Part shown: positions 26,621-35,000 of the stretch, piece after piece | How positions within the stretch are numbered: the stretch's first letter is position 1 | Layout of the letters: each line of letters begins with the position of its first letter | Assembly (NCBI GenBank): GCA_963674955.2 | Contig: CAXXKR010000004.1 | Span: 372,001-436,000 of the forward strand | Length of the DNA stretch: 64,000 nucleotides | Direction: 5' to 3' | From: G963674955 sp963674955 | GTDB lineage: Bacteria; Desulfobacterota; Desulfovibrionia; Desulfovibrionales; Desulfovibrionaceae | Position numbers and translations under genes: made by a program | The notes under the pieces: model-generated | The model's database searches: none | Told to the model about the DNA's origin: nothing | The model's input: only the letters and a program-made list of their open reading frames with translations

Positions 26621-26625
26621 GTCCT

Positions 26626-26655
26626 TTAATTAATCGTTTGATTAGTAACTGTCAA
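26626..26655 (-). promoter_or_regulatory. tetR promoter with overlapping TetR operator
   Basis: The minus strand has TTGACA (26655-26650), 17 bases and TAATTA (26632-26627). The operator (26626-26649) covers the spacer and -10, so bound repressor would block RNA polymerase. Confidence 0.6.
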
Positions 26656-26712
26656 CCGGTTTGTCATAAAAAAAATATGAATTATGAGTTTGCTGGGTGG
26701 GCAAGTAACATG

Positions 26713-26746
26713 AAAATGACCCGCAGCTGTTGCCACGGGTCATTTT
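26713..26746. terminator. Hairpin between tetR and the small acidic-protein gene
   Basis: AAAATGACCCG/CGGGTCATTTT, an 11-bp perfect stem with a 12-base loop, ends in T4 on either strand. On the minus strand it lies downstream of the gene at 27048-26782. Confidence 0.65.
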
Positions 26747-26781
26747 AAGGAATTTATCGTAGAAGTGACGGCCGGTTTGCT

Positions 26782-27048
26782 CTACCAGTCTTCGTCGTAG
26801 GAAAGCTCGTCATCAAGCTTGAAGCTGTGGACGCTCAGGAACAGGTCTTCATCCTTGCGGCGAACCGTTCCTTGGATGGTGACCCAGTGGTCGATGAAGT
26901 CTTCGAGTCTCGACCCTTCACGGCCAGGCTCGATTATGTATGTCTCCTCGCCATCCACGAGAAGCATGATCGAATAAAAGTCATCCTCGTCGAAATCATA
27001 GGGCACGACTTGGCCGACCAGTGTGGTTTTGTTCTTTTGCTGTTTCAT
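26782..27048 (-). CDS. Small acidic conserved-type protein, possible OB fold
   Basis: 88 residues. I do not recognise a named family. The pattern TTLVGQVVPYDFDEDDFYSIMLLVDGEETYII, then DFIDHWVTIQGTVRRKDEDLFLSVHSF, resembles a five-stranded OB-type barrel (compare the 'G-x-V ... V-x-G-x-V' strand spacing of nucleic-acid-binding folds). The C terminus is very acidic. It lies between the second transporter operon and tetR and ends at its own hairpin. It could be co-transcribed with the transporter genes, 40 bases upstream. Confidence 0.72.
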   Translation of the reverse strand: MKQQKNKTTLVGQVVPYDFDEDDFYSIMLLVDGEETYIIEPGREGSRLEDFIDHWVTIQGTVRRKDEDLFLSVHSFKLDDELSYDEDW

Positions 27049-27088
27049 GCCTTGTTTCCTCCATCTGGCATGGTTCTGGGTGTGTCTG

Positions 27089-28111
27089 CTACTTCAGCTT
27101 GACCCAATAATTATCATACAACTGAACGGCTTCGCCCAGATCGTTCTGGAATTCACCTTGCTCCAGTTCATTTTCAGACGGGTAGATGATCCTGTTTTCG
27201 CGCTCCTCGGCCGGAAGAATCTTGACCGCTTCCAGGTTCGGGGTGGCGTAACCGAACTCCACGCTTATCTCGGCGGATATGTCCGGGCGCAGAATGAAGT
27301 TCAGGAATGCGTGGGCTTCGTCGATGTTCTTGGCTTTTTGGGGGATGCAGAAGCTGTCCAGCCAAAGGCCGAAACCCTCCTTGGGGTAGATGTATTCTAT
27401 AGAGGGGTTTTCGCTGTTGGCGATGTAGGCCTCGCCGTTCCAGATGACTCCGACCGCCACCTCGCCCGAAAGAAGGGCCTGGTGCGGGGAATCGGAATCG
27501 TAGACGCGCACGCCCGGAACAAGAAGCTTGAGCTTTTCATAGGCTTGGCGCAGATGCTCCGGGTCCGTGTCATTGAAGGAATGGCCAAGGGTCTTGAGGG
27601 CCATTCCGATTACGTCCCTGGGGTCGTTGGGCAGTAGAATCTTGCCCGCCAGCTCGGGCCGCCACAAGTCCTCGAAGCTGGAAACAGTTCCCGAAGCCAC
27701 GATGTCGGTGTTGACCGCGATTGCCGTGGAGCCCCACATGTAGGGGACTGAATAGGTCCCTTCCGGATCGACGTTCATGGACGTGAATCTGGGGTCCAGG
27801 TTCGCGTAGTTGGGCAGTTTGGACTTGTCCAGGGGCATGAGCATGCCTTCCCTGGACATGCGGGAGACGAAGTAGGTGGAGGGCACTATGAGGTCGAAAC
27901 CCTCGCCCACCATTTTCAGCTTGGCGTACATGGCCTCGTTACTGTCGTATGTGGAGACGTGGACGCGGATTCCGGTCTCTTGAGAGAATTTTTCCACGAC
28001 CGAGTCGGGCAGGTACTCGGACCAGATGTACACATAAAGATCCTTGCCGTCAGCCCATGCCGCAGTTGCAAAGAGCGACATTAGCAGAAAAAAAGTCAGA
28101 ATACGTTTCAT
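27089..28111 (-). CDS. potD: Spermidine/putrescine-type periplasmic binding protein, PotD-like
   Basis: 340 residues from the ATG at 28111, which overlaps the potC stop by four bases. A cleavable signal peptide (MKRILTFFLLMSLFATAAWA) is followed by DLYVYIWSEYLPDSVVEKFSQETG, the typical start of PotD/PotF. Conserved pieces include YDSNEAMYAKLK, DLIVPSTYFVSRM, YMWGSTAIAVN and WNGEAYIA. It delivers the polyamine or a similar cation to the PotABC complex. It is the last gene of a potABCD-ordered operon. Confidence 0.9.
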   Translation of the reverse strand: MKRILTFFLLMSLFATAAWADGKDLYVYIWSEYLPDSVVEKFSQETGIRVHVSTYDSNEAMYAKLKMVGEGFDLIVPSTYFVSRMSREGMLMPLDKSKLPNYANLDPRFTSMNVDPEGTYSVPYMWGSTAIAVNTDIVASGTVSSFEDLWRPELAGKILLPNDPRDVIGMALKTLGHSFNDTDPEHLRQAYEKLKLLVPGVRVYDSDSPHQALLSGEVAVGVIWNGEAYIANSENPSIEYIYPKEGFGLWLDSFCIPQKAKNIDEAHAFLNFILRPDISAEISVEFGYATPNLEAVKILPAEERENRIIYPSENELEQGEFQNDLGEAVQLYDNYWVKLK

Positions 28112-28872
28112 CGTTTTTCCCTTACCAGCCTCCGTGAAATGAACACGGCGACCACGGTTAGTAGTATCATCAGAACGCACAACGCGTTGACATCGGGTTT
28201 GACCCCCAGCCTGACCATTGAATAGATGCGCAGGGGCAGGACTTCATAGGACGGGCCGGTGGTGAAAAAGCTTATGATCACATCGTCCAGGGACATGGTG
28301 AAGGCCAGCAGCCAGCCCGCCAGCACTGCGGGCATGCCGAGGGGCAGGACGATGTGCCGGAAAATCTTGTATTCAGTGGCTCCGAGATCCCTTGCCGCGT
28401 CGATGATGTTCACGTCCAGGGAGCGGAATCTCGTATATATGGCGGCGGCGGTAAAGGGCACGCATAAGGCCACGTGGGCCAGCAGAAGAGTCCAGAACCC
28501 CAGGGGTGCTCCCAGGGCCAGGAACATGATCAACAGGGATATGCCGATGACGATGTCCGGCGACATCATCATGATGAACAGGGAAGCGAAAAGCCTCTTG
28601 CGTCCCTTGAAACGGTAGCGGTGCAGGGCGAAGGCTATTATTATTCCCAGGGCGCAGGACAGGGTGGCTGCGGACACGGCGATGACGATGGTGTGCCAGG
28701 CGGAAAGGAGCAATGTGGAGTTGCCCGCCAGCTTGGCGTACCAGTGCAGGGTGAAGCCCTTCCAGGCCAGTGAGTGCTTGGAGGCGTTGAAGGAATAGGC
28801 CGCGATTACGGCCAGGGGCAGATACAGGAACGTGAACACGGCCCCGGAATATATCTTTGCCCAGCGGTTCAT
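28108..28872 (-). CDS. potC: ABC transporter permease, PotC-like
   Basis: 254 residues from the ATG at 28872, overlapping the potB stop by four bases. Six membrane helices. The EAA loop reads IDAARDLGATEYKIFRHIVLP, and the end of the translocation pathway has SLDDVIISFFTTGP, a strong marker of polyamine-type PotC/PotI permeases. Confidence 0.9.
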   Translation of the reverse strand: MNRWAKIYSGAVFTFLYLPLAVIAAYSFNASKHSLAWKGFTLHWYAKLAGNSTLLLSAWHTIVIAVSAATLSCALGIIIAFALHRYRFKGRKRLFASLFIMMMSPDIVIGISLLIMFLALGAPLGFWTLLLAHVALCVPFTAAAIYTRFRSLDVNIIDAARDLGATEYKIFRHIVLPLGMPAVLAGWLLAFTMSLDDVIISFFTTGPSYEVLPLRIYSMVRLGVKPDVNALCVLMILLTVVAVFISRRLVREKR

Positions 28873-29723
28873 TGCTCGATGCTCCTGTTCAGGCGGCGCA
28901 GGCTGACGTAATAGGCCAGGAGCATGGCGCACATGACCAGAGCCAGTCCGATGCTGGCAGCCGAGCCCATGGGCCAGTCCCGGGTGCTGAGAAACTGGTC
29001 GCGGATGAAGTTGCCGAGGAGCATGACCTTGGCCCCGCCCAGGATGTCCGGGATGTAGAACATGCCAAGGGCCGGGATGAAAACCAGCATGCAGCCGGAT
29101 ATTATTCCGGGCATGGTCAGGGGTATGGTGATTTCGCGAAAGGTCTTTATCGGGCTGGCGCCCAAATCCCTGGCCGCCTCGATGAGCCGGTGATCGAGTT
29201 TTTCAATGGCGCTGTAGAGGGTCAGGATCATGAATGGCAGCAGAGTGTAGGCCAGTCCCACGAAGACCGCTCCCTTGGAGTACATGAGCCTTAGCGGCGA
29301 ATCGATCAGTCCCAGGGACAAGAGCAGCTTGTTGATCACCCCGTCGGCCTTGAGCAGAATAATCAGGGCGTAGGTGCGGACCAGGGAGTTCGTCCAGAAG
29401 GGTATCATGACGAAGAGCAGCAGCAGCCTACCCGTGTCCTTTCCGGCCCGAGCCGCCACATAGGCGAATGGGTAGCCCACGAGCAGGCAGATGACGGTCG
29501 CCCCCCCTGCCAGAAAGAGCGAATTCCAGAGCAGCGTGACCATTGCCGGGTCGAACAGCCGCGCATAGCTGCCCAGGGACAGGATGGGTTTCAGGAATCC
29601 GTCCGGGTCCTTGGTCAGCAGGCTGGCCTCGACGACCAACAGGTTGGGCACCACGGCAAAGGCCATGATCCAGACGGCGATGAAGCCCAGTGTGGCTTTC
29701 TTGAATAGGCTATTTCCGTTCAT
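28869..29723 (-). CDS. potB: ABC transporter permease, PotB-like
   Basis: 284 residues, six membrane helices, EAA loop IEAARDLGASPIKTFREITIP. Conserved PotB features include PFWTNSLVRTYA and IPALGMFYIPDILGG. The start overlaps the end of the ATPase gene by 14 bases, so the operon is tightly coupled. Confidence 0.9.
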   Translation of the reverse strand: MNGNSLFKKATLGFIAVWIMAFAVVPNLLVVEASLLTKDPDGFLKPILSLGSYARLFDPAMVTLLWNSLFLAGGATVICLLVGYPFAYVAARAGKDTGRLLLLFVMIPFWTNSLVRTYALIILLKADGVINKLLLSLGLIDSPLRLMYSKGAVFVGLAYTLLPFMILTLYSAIEKLDHRLIEAARDLGASPIKTFREITIPLTMPGIISGCMLVFIPALGMFYIPDILGGAKVMLLGNFIRDQFLSTRDWPMGSAASIGLALVMCAMLLAYYVSLRRLNRSIEQ

Positions 29724-30834
29724 CGGGAAAGACCACCTCCCAACCGGGAAACCAGTGTACGGCTACGCTGTCACCGGGCTGGAAATACACGTTTTCGCTG
29801 TCTTCATTGAAGAACTGCGTGGCCAGGATGATTTTTTCGTTGTCCAGGCGGATGGAAAGGTCGTAGGTCGCGCCTTTGTATACGGTTTCCATCACGCGCC
29901 CCTTGAAAAAACCTTCCCGCTGGAATTTTTCGGCCAGTTCCGGCGATTCCGAAAGGTCGCTCAGGGTCTCCACCTGAAAATCCTCCGGGCGCAGCAGGAT
30001 CAGAACCCGAGTCCCGGGCGGGAAATCACGGTTCGTGTGCACTGTCAAAGGGGTGCCTTCGACCGTGGCCGAGTAGGAGCCGTTGTTGCGCTGGTGGATG
30101 ATCCCCTGGAACTCGATTATCTCGCCCACGAACTTGGCCACGAACATGTTGGCCGGTTCCTCGTATATCTCGCGGGGCGTTCCCACCTGTTCTATGAGGC
30201 CGTCGTTCATGACAATGACGCGGTCGGAGATGGCAAAGGCCTCTTCCTGATCGTGGGTGACCAGGATGAAGGTGATGCCCAGCCTGCGTTGCAGATGTTT
30301 CAGTTCCACCTGCATCTCCTTGCGCAACCGGTAGTCCAGGGCGGAAAGCGGTTCGTCCAGGAGCAGGACCAGGGGTTTCTTCACGAGGCCGCGGGCAATG
30401 GCCACACGCTGTTGCTGTCCTCCGGAAAGGCTGTCCGGCTTCCTGTCTTCCATGCCGGTGAGATGAACCAGGGCCAGGGCCTCGGCCACTTCCTGGTCTA
30501 TCTCCTCTTTTGGGCGCCCTTCCATGCGCAGCCCGAAGGCCACGTTCTCGTGAACCGTCATGTGCGGGAACAGCGCGTAGCTCTGGAAGATGGTGTTCAC
30601 TTCGCGTTTTTCCGGCGGGATGCCGGAAGTGTCCCTGCCGTTGAGCATGATCCGGCCCTCGTCGGGTTGGTCGAAGCCCGCAAGAAGCCGCAGGGCCGTG
30701 GTTTTGCCGCAACCAGAGGGACCGAGTAGAGTGATGAACTCTCCGGCCTGCACGGAAAAACTGATATTTCCAAGGGCGGTTTTGCCGTTGAAGGCCTTGC
30801 CAACACCAGCAAATTCTACAACTTTCTGCTTCGT
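29710..30834 (-). CDS. potA: ABC transporter ATP-binding protein, PotA-like, with probable ACG start
   Basis: About 374 residues. Walker A (GPSGCGKTT), signature LSGGQQQRVAIARG, Walker B LVLLLDEPLSALD, switch His in VTHDQEEA, then a TOBE domain. The only standard start codon in frame, GTG at 30753, would remove the first beta strand (KVVEFAGVGKAF...ISFSV). The protein similarity continues upstream to an ACG codon at 30834-30832, seven bases after a good GAGGA. I therefore propose ACG as the start, either a true non-standard start or a mutated ATG. No in-frame ATG, GTG or TTG exists further upstream close by. It heads the potABCD operon. Confidence 0.82.
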   Translation of the reverse strand, partial: TKQKVVEFAGVGKAFNGKTALGNISFSVQAGEFITLLGPSGCGKTTALRLLAGFDQPDEGRIMLNGRDTSGIPPEKREVNTIFQSYALFPHMTVHENVAFGLRMEGRPKEEIDQEVAEALALVHLTGMEDRKPDSLSGGQQQRVAIARGLVKKPLVLLLDEPLSALDYRLRKEMQVELKHLQRRLGITFILVTHDQEEAFAISDRVIVMNDGLIEQVGTPREIYEEPANMFVAKFVGEIIEFQGIIHQRNNGSYSATVEGTPLTVHTNRDFPPGTRVLILLRPEDFQVETLSDLSESPELAEKFQREGFFKGRVMETVYKGATYDLSIRLDNEKIILATQFFNEDSENVYFQPGDSVAVHWFPGWEVVFPDERK

Positions 30835-30903
30835 CGCAGTGTCCTCAAAAATGCACCAGAATCTACAAGATTTGATCGGTGAATAATTGTTAACTCGAAA
30901 GAA

Positions 30904-30918
30904 TGGGGGACTCCCCCA
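30904..30918. promoter_or_regulatory. Short perfect palindrome upstream of potA
   Basis: TGGGGGACTCCCCCA lies about 70 bases before the proposed potA start. It could be an operator or a small hairpin in the leader. No regulator is assigned. Confidence 0.3.
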
Positions 30919-31078
30919 TGGGTGGAAAATTTGGATTCATAGGGGGCATTAGTCAAGCAAAAACTTACTTCGCGCGGTAATTTCTTGCAGTGCGTTCATA
31001 TGGGTGGGTTGTGAATATGGATGTCCGGACCGGCGTCCGGAAAGAGATGGGCGCATCATATCCAATGGCCGAGTTTGC

Positions 31079-32791
31079 TCAGATGAGAAATGAAATATAT
31101 GAATATCCAGAAATTTCAAGGTGCTTGGCGTCGCGTGCGTATTGGGAGAAAAGAATGAGTCCGAGCTGTTTCAGGTCGTCCGGGGTTGCGTGAAACAGGC
31201 TGTCCGGGGTGGCGAAGTTGTTGATGTCGTCCATTTTGTGGCCGCTGACCATTTCCGTGAAACAGCCTTCCTCTGTAAGGGAAATCCTGACGGTCACCTT
31301 TCGCTCCTCGTCCGGTACGCCGGAGTCGGCCATGTGGCAGAAGACCTCTTCGCAGCACAGGGACAGTTTGTCCAAGTCGCCGCGTGAAAGCTTGAGTTTG
31401 TTGCGGCCAGCCTCGAGCATTTCCTGGATTTTGGGCAAATCCCCGACTGCGGCATTGAATGTCCCCTGAATGGTTTTCTTGGGCATGATGTAGGCTATCG
31501 TGCTGAGCATGAAGGCCGTAAATCCGCCCATGGCCACGCTGTTCTGCAACAGGGGGGACATGGATTCCGGCACCACCGTCGGGAAGAACGATCCGCTTTC
31601 GGCGACCAATCCCACGGTCAGCGACAGGCCGATTATTATGCCGTGCTGGTTGCCGAGCTTGGTCATGGTGACCAGGCCTATTCCGGCGTGAAAAAGCAGC
31701 GCCGCGATGACTATCAGGAAACCGCCGATGACCGGACCGGGCATGTCCAGGATGACTCCGCTTACTTTGGGCATGAAGGCCAGGGCCAGGAGTATGGCGG
31801 CGCCCCATTTGCCTACACGTCTGGCCGCCACGCCCGTCATTTCTATCAAGGGCAGATTGTCGCAATAGATCGAAGGCACGGCGGTTCCGAACAGCCCGGC
31901 CGTGATCTTGCTCAGGCCGTCGCAGTAGAGCCCGCCCTGCAGCTTGCCGTAATCAACCCTGCGGAAATTCTTTTTCGAGATTTGCTGGACCAGCATGATG
32001 TCCCCTGTGCTTTCGATCATGCTTGCGACCATGGCCATGGTGAAGGCCATGATCAGGGGGACGTGCAACATATTGATGTCCGTTTCGATTCCGGGCCAGG
32101 CCATTGGCGGCAGGCCGATCCAGGCCGCATTGGCCGTGTTCTGGAAGTTCAATTGTCCGGTGAAAAATGAGGTGGCGTATCCGCAGCCCATGGCGAGGAG
32201 CGGACTCCAGAGCTTGAGGGCCGTCGCTCCGAAAAGCATAAGCAAGGTCAGCACGGCGATGGTCACGCCTCCGACTCCGAGCCGGGCCATGGTTTCGCCC
32301 TCGGCCATGGTTCCGGTTCCGGCCCAGAGTTCCAGCCCGATGGGGACCATTGAAACGGCGATAAGCAGGATGACCACGCCGCCCACGGCCGGTGTTATTA
32401 TGTATCTGAAAAAGCGGATGAAGAAGGTGTACAGAAAAATGATCGGGACCGTGATCAGTGACATTGCGGCCAGGAGCTTGATGCCGCCCATGTTCACCGC
32501 GTCGATGGAACAGACCAGAAAGGCGCTGTAGGAGCCTGTGAAGAGAATGAATCCTGCGCCTATCCCGAACCTCCTTCCGCTTTGCAGAAAAGTGAACAGA
32601 GCGGCGACCACGATGGAACCGAAAGTCACGAATTGAAGCGTGTCCGGCGACATGTTCACTGTCTTGCCCAGCACGTTTGGAATGAAGATGATGCCGTCGA
32701 AGATGAGCAGGACGTGGGTAAAGGCCAAAGCCATTGAAACAAGTCCGGGCGGGTTTTCATCAACCGAGTAGCGAAGTTGGTTCTTTTGCAT
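31079..32791 (-). CDS. NCS2 xanthine/uracil-type permease fused to an RsbW-like ATPase-fold domain
   Basis: 570 residues. Residues 1-437 form a 14-helix nucleobase permease of the NCS2 family (GRRFGIGAGFILFTGSYSAF, MIESTGDIMLVQQIS, and the Gly-rich GLFGTAVPSIYCDN). From about 438 a ~133-residue cytoplasmic domain follows with the outline of a GHKL/anti-sigma ATPase: LDKLSLCCEEVFCHMADS (N-box position), KVTVRISLTEEGCFTEMVSG, QLGLILFSQYARDAKHLEISGYSYISFLI. The N-box Asn is replaced by His and the G1 Asp-x-Gly is not clear, so ATP binding may be lost. Substrate probably a purine or uracil. A regulatory role for the tail is inferred. Confidence 0.82.
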   Translation of the reverse strand: MQKNQLRYSVDENPPGLVSMALAFTHVLLIFDGIIFIPNVLGKTVNMSPDTLQFVTFGSIVVAALFTFLQSGRRFGIGAGFILFTGSYSAFLVCSIDAVNMGGIKLLAAMSLITVPIIFLYTFFIRFFRYIITPAVGGVVILLIAVSMVPIGLELWAGTGTMAEGETMARLGVGGVTIAVLTLLMLFGATALKLWSPLLAMGCGYATSFFTGQLNFQNTANAAWIGLPPMAWPGIETDINMLHVPLIMAFTMAMVASMIESTGDIMLVQQISKKNFRRVDYGKLQGGLYCDGLSKITAGLFGTAVPSIYCDNLPLIEMTGVAARRVGKWGAAILLALAFMPKVSGVILDMPGPVIGGFLIVIAALLFHAGIGLVTMTKLGNQHGIIIGLSLTVGLVAESGSFFPTVVPESMSPLLQNSVAMGGFTAFMLSTIAYIMPKKTIQGTFNAAVGDLPKIQEMLEAGRNKLKLSRGDLDKLSLCCEEVFCHMADSGVPDEERKVTVRISLTEEGCFTEMVSGHKMDDINNFATPDSLFHATPDDLKQLGLILFSQYARDAKHLEISGYSYISFLI

Positions 32792-32902
32792 TGATAACTG
32801 ATTGTTGGAAGTGTTCGGATTCCGTGGCTCGGCTTGGCTGATGTCAGGGCCGAGAGGGCGGCGCGCCTCAAGACATGAATTGTCCTTGTTTCGTATTTTA
32901 TT

Positions 32903-32933
32903 AATATATTGAAACCAATTGAAGAGCTGTCAA
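32903..32933 (-). promoter_or_regulatory. Sigma-70-type promoter of the NCS2 permease gene
   Basis: The minus strand carries a perfect TTGACA (32933-32928), then 17 bases and AATATA, or 19 bases and TATATT. It lies about 110 bases before the start codon. Confidence 0.5.
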
Positions 32934-33311
32934 AAGCATTCAGGCTCAATCAAAGTTAGATAGCCAAAATGATGAAAAATATCCACAGATTTTGGCCAGC
33001 CGTTCACGAAGGGCGAGGAGGGGGTGCAGGGGCATTGTTGTTTTCGAAAGAAAACCGCCAAGGCGAAGCTGTATTGTTGGGGCAATATCTGACATGGTCT
33101 CGTCTTCGGTTCGGAGACAATCTTGGATTTATGTTTTGAAATTTCGAATAAATGGCATTAGCTTTCCACGGTCTGGGCTGAGGGGGGTATTGCGGGACGG
33201 GTTTGTTCGGTGTTTGAACAGGCAGTTATCCTCAGCCTTGAATTGGTTCCGAATAATTCAGGCGTAAAATGAACACCGGGCCTTTGGGCGCGGCAAGAGC
33301 TTTGAAATTCA
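32934..33311. other. Intergenic region between divergent genes
   Basis: About 380 bases without a recognisable gene, RNA or terminator. I looked for a purine riboswitch towards the permease and did not see one. Confidence 0.4.
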
Positions 33312-33815
33312 ATGATAATCAGAAATGAAAGGCCGGGGGACATTGCCGCGATCCGCGACCTGCAATACAGGGCGTTCAAGGACCATCCCCAGCATGAGCC
33401 GGGGGCCGAGCCCACCGAGCACCTGATTGTCGATGGATTGCGCGATGACAAGGCCTTGACCCTGTCCCTGGTGGCGGAGGACGAGGGCCGCGTTGTGGGG
33501 CACATCGCCATCTCGCCGGTCACCATCGGCGCAAAGGACGATAAGTGGTTCATACTCGGCCCGGTGGGCGTGTTGCCGGAAGAGCAGGGCAAGGGCATCG
33601 GTTCGGCCCTGGTCCGCGAGAGCCTGGATGGAATAAGGAGGATGGGCGGCAACGGGATGGTGCTGGTGGGCGATCCGGGATTCTACAACCGTTTCGGCTT
33701 CAAGTCATTGGAGGCCATCACCTGCCACGGCGTGCCGCAGCAATACGTGCTGTCGCTGCCCTTGGGCGAACATCTGCCAAAGGGCGAAATCAGGCATCAT
33801 CCCGCTTTTGGTTAG
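33312..33815 (+). CDS. GNAT-family N-acetyltransferase, YhbS-like
   Basis: 167 residues. MIIRNERPGDIAAIRDLQYRAF at the N terminus, the strand VGHIAISPVTI, and the acetyl-CoA loop LGPVGVLPEEQGKGIGSALV are typical. VLVGDPGFYNRFGFKS is the hallmark of the YhbS subgroup. The substrate is unknown. It is a single gene on the plus strand, divergent from the NCS2 permease. Confidence 0.9.
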   Translation: MIIRNERPGDIAAIRDLQYRAFKDHPQHEPGAEPTEHLIVDGLRDDKALTLSLVAEDEGRVVGHIAISPVTIGAKDDKWFILGPVGVLPEEQGKGIGSALVRESLDGIRRMGGNGMVLVGDPGFYNRFGFKSLEAITCHGVPQQYVLSLPLGEHLPKGEIRHHPAFG

Positions 33816-33877
33816 AGAGTGAAATAGAATGAAAAGCATTGTTGCATAAATAACACACGATTGATGGAGTGAATGAA

Positions 33878-34678
33878 ATGAAAGTGGAATCCGTGAAGTT
33901 GGTTTATTTCTCACCCACTGGAACAACAAAAGCGGTTGTTCAGGGCATTGCGAATGGTATCAATCCAAGCAGCGTGGAATTGATTGACATCACCAAGCCG
34001 GACGCGAGAAAGGAGCCGTTGGTGGTTTCTGATGATGAATTGCTTGTGATTGCCGTTCCCGTATACATGGGGAGGGTTCCTGCATTATTGAATGAATGGC
34101 TGAGTGCAATTCAAGCTGATAATACACCAACCGTGTGTGTCGTTGTCTATGGCAATCGCGCATATGAAGATGCGCTACTCGAATTAAAGAACATTGCAAT
34201 GAATCGCGGATGTTTACCCATGGCTTGTGCGGCATTTGTCGGAGAACATTCGTTCTCGAGTCCCGAGACGCCGACTGCGCAGGGACGTCCGGACAAGAAC
34301 GATCTGAACCATGCGCAAGTGTTTGGACGGAAGATACGCGAAAAGATGAAGTCCATTTCATCGGTTTTGGAAATTTCCGATGTGAGTGTGCCTGGAAATT
34401 ATTCCTACGGTGGGAAAACAAAGTTATGGGATGTCGATTTTATTGCAGTTAATGATCAATGCAAGCAATGCGGCGTTTGTGCGGAGGTCTGTCCTGTCGG
34501 CGCAGTTGATCCGCAAAACAGCGCGTTGATCGACCAGGAAAAATGCATCACGTGTTGCGCGTGCATCAAGAGTTGTCCACAAAACGCCAGAACAATGAAA
34601 CAAAGTCCGGTAATGGACGCCGCAAAAAGGCTTAACAATCTTTATAATGAACCCAAACAGCCGGAATGCTTTTTATGA
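33878..34678 (+). CDS. EFR1-type ferredoxin with flavodoxin-like N-terminal domain
   Basis: 266 residues from the ATG at 33878, eight bases after GGAG. Residues 1-170 are flavodoxin-like: the FMN phosphate loop YFSPTGTTK, then PVYMGRVPALL and VYGNRAYEDAL. Residues 195-245 hold two 4Fe-4S motifs, CKQCGVCAEVCP and CITCCACIKSCP. The protein should carry electrons between FMN and two clusters in the cytoplasm. Partners are unknown. Its codons are less GC-rich than those of the surrounding genes, which may mean recent acquisition. It ends before the tRNA-Arg on the opposite strand. Confidence 0.9.
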   Translation: MKVESVKLVYFSPTGTTKAVVQGIANGINPSSVELIDITKPDARKEPLVVSDDELLVIAVPVYMGRVPALLNEWLSAIQADNTPTVCVVVYGNRAYEDALLELKNIAMNRGCLPMACAAFVGEHSFSSPETPTAQGRPDKNDLNHAQVFGRKIREKMKSISSVLEISDVSVPGNYSYGGKTKLWDVDFIAVNDQCKQCGVCAEVCPVGAVDPQNSALIDQEKCITCCACIKSCPQNARTMKQSPVMDAAKRLNNLYNEPKQPECFL

Positions 34679-34820
34679 TTGATCAATATTAGGGTGAGTC
34701 CGGTTCTTGCGGGGCGCAGAAATGAATCAACGAGATTGTTTCAAGCGCGGGGTCGGCATACAAAATTGTGTGTAAATTTTGCGGTGCCCAAAGAGTAATC
34801 GCTTTTGATCAAGACGAAAT

Positions 34821-34849
34821 AAAGCCACCTTCTTTTGAGGGTGGCTTTA
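34821..34849 (-). terminator. Terminator of tRNA-Arg
   Basis: AAAGCCACC/GGGTGGCTTT hairpin with a 9-base loop. On the minus strand it is followed by ATTTCGTC-type T-rich sequence, 10 bases after the tRNA 3' end. Confidence 0.7.
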
Positions 34850-34858
34850 TTGATTCCT

Positions 34859-34935
34859 TGGTGCGCCAGGGAGGATTCGAACCCCCGACCGTCGGCTTAG
34901 AAGGCCGATGCTCTATCCTACTGAGCTACTGGCGC
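34859..34935 (-). tRNA. tRNA-Arg (anticodon TCT), CCA encoded
   Basis: The minus strand begins GCGCCAG-TA-GCTC and folds as a cloverleaf: 7-bp acceptor GCGCCAG/CTGGCGC, D arm, anticodon stem TCGGC/GCCGA with loop CTTCTAA, T arm with GGTTCGAATC, discriminator A and genomic CCA. The anticodon TCT reads AGA/AGG. Confidence 0.97.
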
Positions 34936-34948
34936 TTGTGGGAATAAT

Positions 34949-34978
34949 CTACTAAACAATGGGTCGCGGGGCGGTCAA
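34949..34978 (-). promoter_or_regulatory. Probable tRNA-Arg promoter
   Basis: TTGACC (34978-34973), an 18-base spacer and TAGTAG (34954-34949) on the minus strand, ending 14 bases before the tRNA 5' end. Confidence 0.45.
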
Positions 34979-35000
34979 GGGAAAAAGTGCGGAACCGGCA

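Noticed and set aside
32792..32960. Purine riboswitch upstream of the NCS2 permease
   Set aside because: I looked for the conserved loop and stem elements on the minus strand and did not find them.
34679..34858. Attachment site or integrase remnant beside tRNA-Arg
   Set aside because: No direct repeat of the tRNA 3' end and no integrase fragment is visible.
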